Part shown: positions 56,206 to 62,794 of the stretch, piece after piece
Numbering within the stretch: position 1 is the stretch's first letter
Layout: every line of letters starts with the position of its first letter
DNA from: Nocardioides nitrophenolicus
GTDB lineage: Bacteria; Actinomycetota; Actinomycetes; Propionibacteriales; Nocardioidaceae
Length of the DNA: 64,000 nucleotides
Reading direction: 5' to 3'
Assembly (NCBI RefSeq): GCF_016907515.1
Contig: NZ_JAFBBY010000001.1
Span: forward strand, 3,286,001 to 3,350,000
Notes under the pieces: model-generated
The model's input: only the letters and a program-made list of their open reading frames with translations
Databases searched by the model: none
What the model was told of the DNA's origin: nothing
Program-made: the position numbers and the translations under genes

Positions 56206-56308
56206 CCCGCGATGGGGACGATTCCGGTCAGGCTCTCCGAGATACCGTTGTGATCAGAAGCCCCTGCAGTACGTCCGGTGCGGTAGGAGCGCGACGAGAG
56301 GCGGCGCC

Positions 56309-56758
56309 ATGAGAGCGCCCGGGGGCCACTACCCGCACCGATACCCTGATGCGCTCGGGCTTCTTCGACTGCGGTTGACCGAGGAGTCGCACCTCGCTGT
56401 CGCGGACGGGATCTGGTTGCCCTACGGCAGGGATCTGGTCCGGGAGGGGGCGCACCTGGTCGACGAGTTCCCGGAACGTCGGGGGCGGATCGACCGTCTG
56501 GCGTACCCGCGCAGCGATTGGGAGGATGCTGCGAGCGAGATCTTCACCCGACACGGCAGGATCAAGGTGGGGCTGCTGCCGCAGGCACGGGGCGGGGGGA
56601 TCGTTCTGGTCCGCCTGCACACCTCCGAGGTCCTACGTATCCGGGCCGCCTGGCCAGGCCGGATCGTCGCGGAGAGGTTCGAGCAGGAACTCCGCTCGGC
56701 GGCGGCTGAGGAGGAGTGGGGGCCGCGGGGTACCGTGGGTGGTGACTGGTCGCCCTGA
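56309..56758 (+). CDS. DUF5994-like protein 1
   Basis: 149 residues from ATG 56309, preceded by a GAGAGGCGG site. The layout LRLRLTEESHLAVADGIWLPYGRDL, in part, then WEDAASEIFTRHGRIKVGLLP matches the DUF5994 family of actinobacteria, in which W-x-P and a late strand are conserved. Function unknown. A second family member follows 42 nt later. Confidence 0.65.
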   Translation: MRAPGGHYPHRYPDALGLLRLRLTEESHLAVADGIWLPYGRDLVREGAHLVDEFPERRGRIDRLAYPRSDWEDAASEIFTRHGRIKVGLLPQARGGGIVLVRLHTSEVLRIRAAWPGRIVAERFEQELRSAAAEEEWGPRGTVGGDWSP

Positions 56759-56800
56759 GGCCTCCATTCGGACACCCGGACCGGTCGAGAGGTGGCCGTC

Positions 56801-57394
56801 ATGACGACGCCCGACAGAACCGTCCCCTCCGCCCGACCTGCAGCTCCCGCCGCATCTGGGGCACCGAACCCGGTGCAGGTGCTCGAGCGGCGTCCGCTCC
56901 GTCTTCGCATGGCCCAATCGATGGGAGTCGACCGGCTTGATGGAGGCTGGTGGCCACAAAGCCGCGACCTCGCCGTGGAACTGGCGGACCTGGTGGACCA
57001 CTTCCCGGTCGAATGCGGTCGAGTCGTCCGGGCCTTGTTCTCACCGCCCGACTGGGATCCCGCACCGCGACGTATCCCGGTCGAGGGTGGCTACATCAAG
57101 GTCGGATCCTTCCCCCGCGACGACACCCACCTGATCGAGTTGAAGACGTCCGACCGCACTGTGCTCCACGTGCTCGTCGTGCCGCCGACGTTCACCGACG
57201 CCCAGGGTGCAGAGGCACTCTTGGCGGCGGTGACCCGCGGCAACGTGCATGCCGCCGGCGACCTGTTGGCCGTCGTCGACGAACAGCTCGAGGTCGACCC
57301 GGCCGACCACTGGGAGGACGACGGCGGCCACTGGTGGGGAGACGGCCAGGTAGCGCCGTCCTTCCGTACCGCGGCCGAGACGACCGACCGATGA
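56801..57394 (+). CDS. DUF5994-like protein 2
   Basis: 197 residues from ATG 56801. After a Pro/Ala-rich N-terminus (~30 residues) comes the DUF5994 core: LRLRMAQSMGVDRLDGGWWPQSRDL, in part, then RVVRALFSPPDWDPAPRRI and LHVLVVPPTFTDAQGA. It keeps the GGWWP motif that is reduced in its neighbour. A Trp/Asp-rich tail follows (DHWEDDGGHWWGDG). Function unknown. The stop overlaps the next gene (ATGA). Confidence 0.7.
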   Translation: MTTPDRTVPSARPAAPAASGAPNPVQVLERRPLRLRMAQSMGVDRLDGGWWPQSRDLAVELADLVDHFPVECGRVVRALFSPPDWDPAPRRIPVEGGYIKVGSFPRDDTHLIELKTSDRTVLHVLVVPPTFTDAQGAEALLAAVTRGNVHAAGDLLAVVDEQLEVDPADHWEDDGGHWWGDGQVAPSFRTAAETTDR

Positions 57395-57711
57395 GGTTCG
57401 TTGTCGAGTCGGTAGTGGCCGGCCATCCCGCGTGGTGGCTGATCGACAACGACGGCCTGGTCCTCGCCTGGTCGGGCACGACCTACGCCAGTCTGGCGAT
57501 CGCCGACCACGCGGCCCACCGGTTCCGCGTGGATCCAGAGGGTCGGGAGTACCGCACCGAGGTGCGGGGCGATGACTCGTGGCGGTGGACCGCGTGGAAC
57601 CCAGCCGGAGAGCGGGTCGCTGTCTCGGGCGACTACTTCACCACGAGTGTCGAAGCCAGCGATGCGGCCGACCGGATGTCTGCGTTGGCCGGAGACTCGA
57701 TCGGCCCATAG
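57391..57711 (+). CDS. DUF1508/YegP-like protein
   Basis: 106 residues, translationally coupled to the DUF5994 gene. The chain FVVESVVAGHPAWWLIDNDGLVLAWSG, in part, then SWRWTAWNPAGERVAVSGDYFTT, resembles the small beta-beta-beta-alpha DUF1508 fold (usually the FYW-x-NG/N-pattern) with conserved aromatic residues. Function unknown. Confidence 0.6.
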   Translation: MRFVVESVVAGHPAWWLIDNDGLVLAWSGTTYASLAIADHAAHRFRVDPEGREYRTEVRGDDSWRWTAWNPAGERVAVSGDYFTTSVEASDAADRMSALAGDSIGP

Positions 57712-57732
57712 CCGAGCGGAACGACAACGAAA

Positions 57733-57768
57733 GCCGCCCCGCCTCCAGGTAGTCGGAGACGGGGCGGC
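57733..57768. terminator. Bidirectional terminator hairpin
   Basis: GCCGCCCCGCCTCC (57733-57746) pairs with GGAGACGGGGCGGC (57755-57768) with one mismatch over an 8-nt loop, between the convergent DUF1508-like gene (ends 57711) and the tail-fibre gene (ends 57789). An AAA run precedes it, giving a short T-run for minus-strand transcripts. Confidence 0.7.
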
Positions 57769-57788
57769 GGTCGGCCTGCGGTAGCGGG

Positions 57789-59129
57789 TCAGAGGGCGGT
57801 GCCGGGGAGCGTGGTGGGCCATGGTGCGGTGATGGGCCAGGTGGCTGAGCCGGAGAAGTAGTGGTCGGAGCCCGGGGCGATCTCGCTGTTGAGGCTCAGG
57901 AGGTACGCGGTGGCCATGCCGGCTCGGGCGTTGATAGTCCACTGCTGCCCGGGCTCGGGAGCGCCGGTCGGCACGAGCGCAAAGTTGGTGCCGACGGGCG
58001 ACCCGCTACTCGCGTCTTGGAACCCGGCGATCCCGGAGATGGCGATGGAGCCGGGCGAGGGGCCTGACGTGGTGAGCGAGGAGACCTTGAGGTGGACCAG
58101 GTTGTTGACGCGCCGGACCGCGACGACGTCCTCTGCGTAGTAGGGGGCGAGGAGCAGGCCGCTGAGGTCGCGCCATCCGGTGTCGCCGTGGGTGACTCGC
58201 CAGCCGGTGTTCCCGGTGGCGGTGGTCTTGATCCACTCGATGGCGCCGTTGGTGGCTGCGAGGTCGGTGTACTTCTCCCCGATCGGCGCGGTGACGACGC
58301 CCTCGGGGGATCCGGTCCCGGCGCCGGGCGTGGCGATGCGGGTCCAGGGCTGCCAGGTGGTGCTGAAGGTGCGGTACCAGGCGTTGCGCTGGGTCGCGCC
58401 GACTCCGGGCGCGGAGGAGAGCGAGAACGCGATCTGGATGACGACGCCGGGGTTGGGGGCCATGACCAGCAGGTAGCCCCCCCAGTCGGCGATGGGGTAC
58501 CCGAGCGCGGTGGTGTTGTTGGAGATCGTCTGGCGCAGGTAGAGGCCGGGGGTCTTGATGGTGTCGAGGTTGGTGCCGGTCGCGATCAGGGTCGAGGCGG
58601 GCAGCTCGCCGGCCGAGCCCCACCGCAGCCCGCTGGCCTGGTTGAGGTCGGTGAGCAGCAGGGTCCCGTGGTTGCCGACGGGGAGCCGGGTCACGGTGTC
58701 GTTGGCGGTGCCGACGAGGAGGTCGCCCTTGGCGTCGAACAGGGTCTTGGAGAGGTACTCGTTGGCCAGCACGGGAGGCACGCCGGCCGCGACGACGTCG
58801 GAGAGATCCTGTGTGGCGGTGTGGGCGAACAGGCCGGAGTCCCAGGTGCGGGTCTGGCCGTTGGGGTCCTTGTAGACGACCGTGACCCGGTAGCGCAGGG
58901 TGCCGCCGGAGATGTTGGTGCCGGTGGAGTTGGTCGCGATGAGGCTGGTCGTGAACGTCCCGCCGGCGGCGAGCGGGATCCGCTTGCTCCCGGCGAGGCG
59001 GACCTGGTTGGCGTCGAGGTCGACCAGGGCGACGTCGCCGAGGTTGGTCGACAGGTACGCGGTCGCCGACTTGGAGGTCTCACCGATCAGGTCGCGGATG
59101 TTGCCGGTCAGGTTGTACGACGTGGTCAT
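57789..59129 (-). CDS. Phage tail fibre/baseplate protein with pyocin-knob-like region
   Basis: 446 residues. The N-terminal ~115 residues are a beta domain (TAYLSTNLGDVALVDLDANQV). A short DAKGDLLVGTANDTVTRLPVG segment (~133-155) is typical of phage fibres. Residues ~189-270 (NLDTIKTPGLYLRQ, then NAWYRTFSTTWQPWTRI) match the pyocin-knob/phage-fibre domain. The C-terminus is Gly/Ser-rich with beta repeats and probably forms the receptor-binding tip. Last gene of the minus-strand late operon. Confidence 0.75.
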   Translation of the reverse strand: MTTSYNLTGNIRDLIGETSKSATAYLSTNLGDVALVDLDANQVRLAGSKRIPLAAGGTFTTSLIATNSTGTNISGGTLRYRVTVVYKDPNGQTRTWDSGLFAHTATQDLSDVVAAGVPPVLANEYLSKTLFDAKGDLLVGTANDTVTRLPVGNHGTLLLTDLNQASGLRWGSAGELPASTLIATGTNLDTIKTPGLYLRQTISNNTTALGYPIADWGGYLLVMAPNPGVVIQIAFSLSSAPGVGATQRNAWYRTFSTTWQPWTRIATPGAGTGSPEGVVTAPIGEKYTDLAATNGAIEWIKTTATGNTGWRVTHGDTGWRDLSGLLLAPYYAEDVVAVRRVNNLVHLKVSSLTTSGPSPGSIAISGIAGFQDASSGSPVGTNFALVPTGAPEPGQQWTINARAGMATAYLLSLNSEIAPGSDHYFSGSATWPITAPWPTTLPGTAL

Positions 59130-59144
59130 CGAGGCTCCTCGGGG

Positions 59145-59297
59145 TCAGCGGAGGGTCCGGCTGCAACGCAGGCAGATCCGGAACGCCGGGGCGGCGTGGT
59201 GGCGGAACGAGTACGGGCGGTGGCGGCCGGTGATCCGGCAGACGACCGGGCCCAGCAGCAGGCCGGGCACCTCGAGCAGAGCCCGGGCGGGGAGCAC
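59145..59297 (-). CDS. Small Cys-containing phage protein
   Basis: 50 residues from GTG 59297, 5 nt after the holin-like gene's stop. Basic, with three Cys and several His/Arg (VVCRITGRHRPYSF; ICLRCSRTLR), suggesting a metal-binding knuckle. Tight packing between two phage genes supports it, but no family is recognised. Confidence 0.5.
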   Translation of the reverse strand: MLPARALLEVPGLLLGPVVCRITGRHRPYSFRHHAAPAFRICLRCSRTLR

Positions 59298-59302
59298 GGG
59301 AC

Positions 59303-59566
59303 CTACTCGGTCTCGCCGGTGTAGTCCTCGGGGATGCCGTCGCCGAGGATCGAGAAGTACGACGCCGCGCCGGCCACGACCGGGGCGACCAGCGAGACGG
59401 CCATCGTGACCAGGGTCGGGATGAGCTGGACCTCGCCGGTCACGACGCCGAGCACGACCGAGGCCGAGATGCCGGTGGTCAGGGTCGCGCCGTAGGACTG
59501 AGCGGTGGTGCGGAGGAAGCCGCGCTTGGCGGCGATCTTGGTCTTGTCGGGGACGAGCTCGGTCAT
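59303..59566 (-). CDS. Holin-like membrane protein
   Basis: 87 residues. A charged N-terminus (KTKIAAKRGFLRTTAQSYG) is followed by two transmembrane helices (about 28-48 and 50-70) and an acidic C-terminus (DGIPEDYTGETE). This topology suits a phage holin or a holin-associated protein. It lies downstream of the endolysin gene in the late operon. Confidence 0.6.
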   Translation of the reverse strand: MTELVPDKTKIAAKRGFLRTTAQSYGATLTTGISASVVLGVVTGEVQLIPTLVTMAVSLVAPVVAGAASYFSILGDGIPEDYTGETE

Positions 59567-59599
59567 GGTGTTGCTCCAATCCTTGGCGAAGCTGGGAGG

Positions 59600-60367
59600 T
59601 CAGTTGGCGATCGGGGTGAGTCGGGCGCGGAACCAGCCGTGCATCCCGAGCGGGGACCGGAGCCGGCGCAGGGCGATGCGCAGGCCCTTGGCCACCACGC
59701 CGTCGACGCCGGAGGCCATGGCGACCTGGCCGTCGGCGGGCATCATGTGCTCGCGCAGCTCGGCGCCCTTGGCGTTCCCGTCGCCGACCGCAGCGCCCCG
59801 CACGACGCCGGTCAGGACGTGGCGGACGTGGTCGGCGTACTCGGCCCAGGCGGGCGCGTTCCGGCCGCGGGTGCTGGTGCCGCCCTTCGGACCGCCGGAC
59901 GGTGCGTGCATCCCGATGACGACGTAGATCATGCCGGCCTTGCGCAGGGTGAGCACCGGGACCAGGCGCGGCTTCTTCCGCGAGTGTGGGTAGCGGAACG
60001 GGCCCCACCACTCCTTCGTCATCTCGACGAGTTCGTAGTCGAGGATCTCGATCCCGTGCCGGACGAGGACCGCGACGTCGGGTCCCTCGGGTCCGTGCTT
60101 GGCCCGGGTGGCGTGGCGCAGCTCGTAGCCGAACCGCTCGGCCCACCGCTTCAGGTAGGGCCGGGCGTTGTACGCCTCGGTGAGGATGAGGACGTCGTCC
60201 TTGTGCTTGCGCATCCGGCGACGGATCCGGCGGACCTTGCGGCGCCCGGCGATGTTGCCGTGGAACACGTCCAGGCTCGGCGCCACGGCGGCGAGAGGAC
60301 CGAGCACAGCGAGCTGGGTGGCCAGCCACCGGAGCCGGCCGGAGAACTCAGCGACCGCGGCGCTCAT
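59600..60367 (-). CDS. Endonuclease/exonuclease/phosphatase-fold protein in the lysis region
   Basis: 255 residues from ATG 60367 (ATGA overlap with the endolysin stop). Fold markers: Asn38 (FHGN), Glu64 (LILTEAYN), His152 (VIGMHAP) and Asp194/Asn196 (VGDGN). The usual terminal Asp-His pair appears as Asp220-Gly221 (SGVDGVV), so the catalytic His is missing or displaced. A Lys/Arg-rich stretch lies at ~42-56. It could be an altered nuclease or phosphatase. Its placement between endolysin and holin is unusual. Confidence 0.6.
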   Translation of the reverse strand: MSAAVAEFSGRLRWLATQLAVLGPLAAVAPSLDVFHGNIAGRRKVRRIRRRMRKHKDDVLILTEAYNARPYLKRWAERFGYELRHATRAKHGPEGPDVAVLVRHGIEILDYELVEMTKEWWGPFRYPHSRKKPRLVPVLTLRKAGMIYVVIGMHAPSGGPKGGTSTRGRNAPAWAEYADHVRHVLTGVVRGAAVGDGNAKGAELREHMMPADGQVAMASGVDGVVAKGLRIALRRLRSPLGMHGWFRARLTPIAN

Positions 60368-60978
60368 CGCTTCGCCGCTCGCTTCGCGGCCCGGCGCGCG
60401 GCGCGGGTCTTCTTGATCGCGGTGGTGTACGGCTCGGGGTTCTCGCCGTGGGTGATCGCAGCGGCGCGGGCGGCGCGCAGGCGCTGGATCTCGCGCTTGG
60501 CCTCGGCGAGGAACCGGATCACGCGCTTCGGGAGCTGCAGGAGCGCCATGACGCCCCAGGGCGCGGTCGAGTCGTAGCCGAAGGCGGCGGTGGCGACCGA
60601 GAGGTGCAGGTGCTTGGTGTGCGGGTTGGTGCCGCGGTAGACGCGCCAGCCCTCGGCGCGGCGGTCGTAGGAGAAGATCGCGCCGTTCCAGATGACGTAG
60701 GCGCCCGACCGGAGCGCGGGGTGGGTGCCCTTGAGCATGAGCGCGACGAGGCGTCGGGCGAGCTCGTTGCAGTCGAGGCCGCCAACGGGGTCGTGGGTGA
60801 AGTCGCGGGCCCGGACCACACCGACGCCCTTGTCGTCGATGACCCAGGGGTTGTGGTCGGACTCGCGGGTGGCGTGGGCATCGTCGCCGATCCATCCGTC
60901 GGAGGCGGTCGAGCGCCGCGGGGCGGCGGCGTTGATCTCGGCGAGCAGGGTCTTGAGGGACTTGGCCTCGCGGTACAT
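60364..60978 (-). CDS. Phage endolysin, M15-type peptidase
   Basis: 204 residues from ATG 60978; the open frame extends upstream only as a shadow. It resembles the peptidase M15-like lysins of actinophages: His42 in ESDHNPW, Asp59 in RARDFTHD, and His123/His125 in HTKHLHLSV would form the zinc site. A Lys/Arg/Ala-rich C-terminal tail (~160-204) could bind anionic wall polymers. It would cut peptide cross-links of host peptidoglycan. Confidence 0.78.
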   Translation of the reverse strand: MYREAKSLKTLLAEINAAAPRRSTASDGWIGDDAHATRESDHNPWVIDDKGVGVVRARDFTHDPVGGLDCNELARRLVALMLKGTHPALRSGAYVIWNGAIFSYDRRAEGWRVYRGTNPHTKHLHLSVATAAFGYDSTAPWGVMALLQLPKRVIRFLAEAKREIQRLRAARAAAITHGENPEPYTTAIKKTRAARRAAKRAAKR

Positions 60979-61340
60979 CAGGTGTTCTCCTGTCGGGTCT
61001 CCAGCGCTACGAGCCGGGCGTGGACGGCGGCGTCGGTGGTGGATGCGCTGATGAGGTGGGCGTCGAGCTGGCCGCCGATCCGCGCGACCGCGCGCGAGGT
61101 GTCGTCGCCGGTGGTCTTGACCTCGGCGATCTGGGCGGCGAGGGCGTCGATGTCGGCGCGCAGGTTGGTCTGGTGGGAGTTCGCGACGTGATCGCGGGTG
61201 ACCTGGACGGGCTTGACGATCTGCTCGCGCAGCCACGGGAGCGCGACCTTCCAGATTGCTGCGAGGAGGCCGAGGATCGCGAGGAGGGCGCCGCACACGG
61301 CTCCGGCTCCGAGGAGGGCGGCCTGGGTGGTGTCGGTCAT
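60978..61340 (-). CDS. Phage DUF2746-like membrane protein (holin candidate)
   Basis: 120 residues. One N-terminal transmembrane helix (about 8-32) is followed by a long helical, coiled-coil region (~50-120), the layout of the DUF2746 proteins of mycobacteriophages. It abuts the endolysin gene with a one-base overlap, so it is probably part of the lysis cassette. Confidence 0.65.
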   Translation of the reverse strand: MTDTTQAALLGAGAVCGALLAILGLLAAIWKVALPWLREQIVKPVQVTRDHVANSHQTNLRADIDALAAQIAEVKTTGDDTSRAVARIGGQLDAHLISASTTDAAVHARLVALETRQENT

Positions 61341-61352
61341 CGGGTCGGCCTC

Positions 61353-62750
61353 TCAGTCGACGAGGTAGGTGATCGGGGATAGGTCGATCCAGGCCGGGTC
61401 CCCGGCCACGGGGACGAAGTTGCCGTTGCTGCCGTCGGCCGAGACCACGCCGAGCGCGTTGCCGTTCGACATGACAGGCCAGGCGTGGTCGGCGTACAGG
61501 CGCGCGACCGGGCGGAAGCCGGCGGGCAGGGTGAACGCGACCGCGTTGATCGCCCCGGAGCGCATGAAGCCACGCAGTTGGACGCGGGTCCCGATGCGGC
61601 GGTACTGGACGGGGCGGGGTGCGTCGAAGTGGGTCCAGCCGTTCTGGAACGTCGTGACAGTGATCCATCCGGTGTCCCCGGAGCGTCCAGCGGTCGCGGC
61701 CGCCATGGCGTCGACGGCGAGGTTGCCGACCTGCTCGAGAGCTGCCTCGGGGTCGCGGGCAGCGAGGCCGCGGGGGGTGGCGGTGAGGTCGTCGTCGTCC
61801 CAGTCGTACTCGGCCTCGTCGAGGATGATCGCGGTGTTCAGCGCGAGGCCGCGGGTGTCGCGGACGTCGCGCAGGACCATGGCCTGCGGGGCCCGGACGG
61901 TGGCGCAGTCGGCCTTGGTGCCGCCGAGGTTGGTGATGACGCCGTGGTGCAGGGACAGCCGGTTGACCCATCCGGGGCGGCCCTGCATCTCGGCCCAGAT
62001 GTTCTGCGCGGTCGTGGTCGCGTCGGCCGCGGTCATGGCGCCACGGCCGGTGAGGTCGGTCGGCTCCTCGTTGGGCCGGACCGGCGAGGTCGACGGGTAC
62101 CACGCCGAGTCCCGCCGACCGGTGGCCGCGTTGATGAACCGGACGAACACGACGTCGACCTGCTGGTCACCGGCGGCGCCGAGGACCCCGGAGCCGGGGG
62201 TGACCAGCCACGAAGGCGCGGCCTCGGAGGGCTCGATGATGATGAGCTGCCGGCGAGCGTTGACGTGCCAGGTCTTCCCGGTCTTCTGCGCCCAGGCGTC
62301 GAGCACGGAGCGGAGCTTGACCAGCCCGCCGGTGGTCTCGCCCATCGGGGTGTTGCCGAAGTCCCCGACCCGGGTCCACGACAGGGCACCGCGGGCGATC
62401 GCGGCGTCGATGACCTCGTTCGGCTTCGTCGAGGCGTTGCCCGCGGCGTCGAGCGCGATCGCGTCGTCGGCCTCGCGGGAGGCGCCGATGACGGTCATCG
62501 ACCCGTCGTCCCAGTTCGGCTCGGACATTGAGCCGGCGAACAGGCAGGTCGGCCCGTACATCAGGTCCGTCAGGGCCCGCTTGGTGAGCGCGGGGTGGCG
62601 CCAGTGAGCGTCGGCCGCGATCCGGAATGACAGCTCCCAGTCGCCGTTGGGCCGGCTGGAGTGCTTGAGGGAGTCCCAGTGCGGGACGATCGCGGACAGG
62701 CGGTAGCCCCCGATCCGGAGCTCCGGTCGGGTCGCGGTCGTGCGCATCAT
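61353..62750 (-). CDS. Phage minor tail protein
   Basis: 465 residues, ATG-ATG start coupled to the tiny upstream ORF. It matches the siphovirus Gp37-like tail proteins of actinophages: WELSFRIAADAHWRHPAL near residue 38, a long central part with IIDAAIARGALSW-type helices and a C-terminal beta region (ITVTTFQNGWTHF; WPVMSNGNALGVVSADG) resembling a fibre tip. Structural component of the tail end. Confidence 0.7.
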   Translation of the reverse strand: MMRTTATRPELRIGGYRLSAIVPHWDSLKHSSRPNGDWELSFRIAADAHWRHPALTKRALTDLMYGPTCLFAGSMSEPNWDDGSMTVIGASREADDAIALDAAGNASTKPNEVIDAAIARGALSWTRVGDFGNTPMGETTGGLVKLRSVLDAWAQKTGKTWHVNARRQLIIIEPSEAAPSWLVTPGSGVLGAAGDQQVDVVFVRFINAATGRRDSAWYPSTSPVRPNEEPTDLTGRGAMTAADATTTAQNIWAEMQGRPGWVNRLSLHHGVITNLGGTKADCATVRAPQAMVLRDVRDTRGLALNTAIILDEAEYDWDDDDLTATPRGLAARDPEAALEQVGNLAVDAMAAATAGRSGDTGWITVTTFQNGWTHFDAPRPVQYRRIGTRVQLRGFMRSGAINAVAFTLPAGFRPVARLYADHAWPVMSNGNALGVVSADGSNGNFVPVAGDPAWIDLSPITYLVD

Positions 62751-62794
62751 CCGCCGACCACCACACCCATCAGCCGGGCCATCGGGCGGCTCAT
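62747..62794 (-). CDS. Tiny translationally coupled ORF (15 codons)
   Basis: MSRPMARLMGVVVGG. Its ATG overlaps the stop of the upstream tail gene (ATGA at 62794-62791), and its stop overlaps the start of the downstream tail gene (ATGA at 62750-62747). Either a real small phage peptide or a device to pass ribosomes on. Confidence 0.35.
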   Translation of the reverse strand: MSRPMARLMGVVVGG

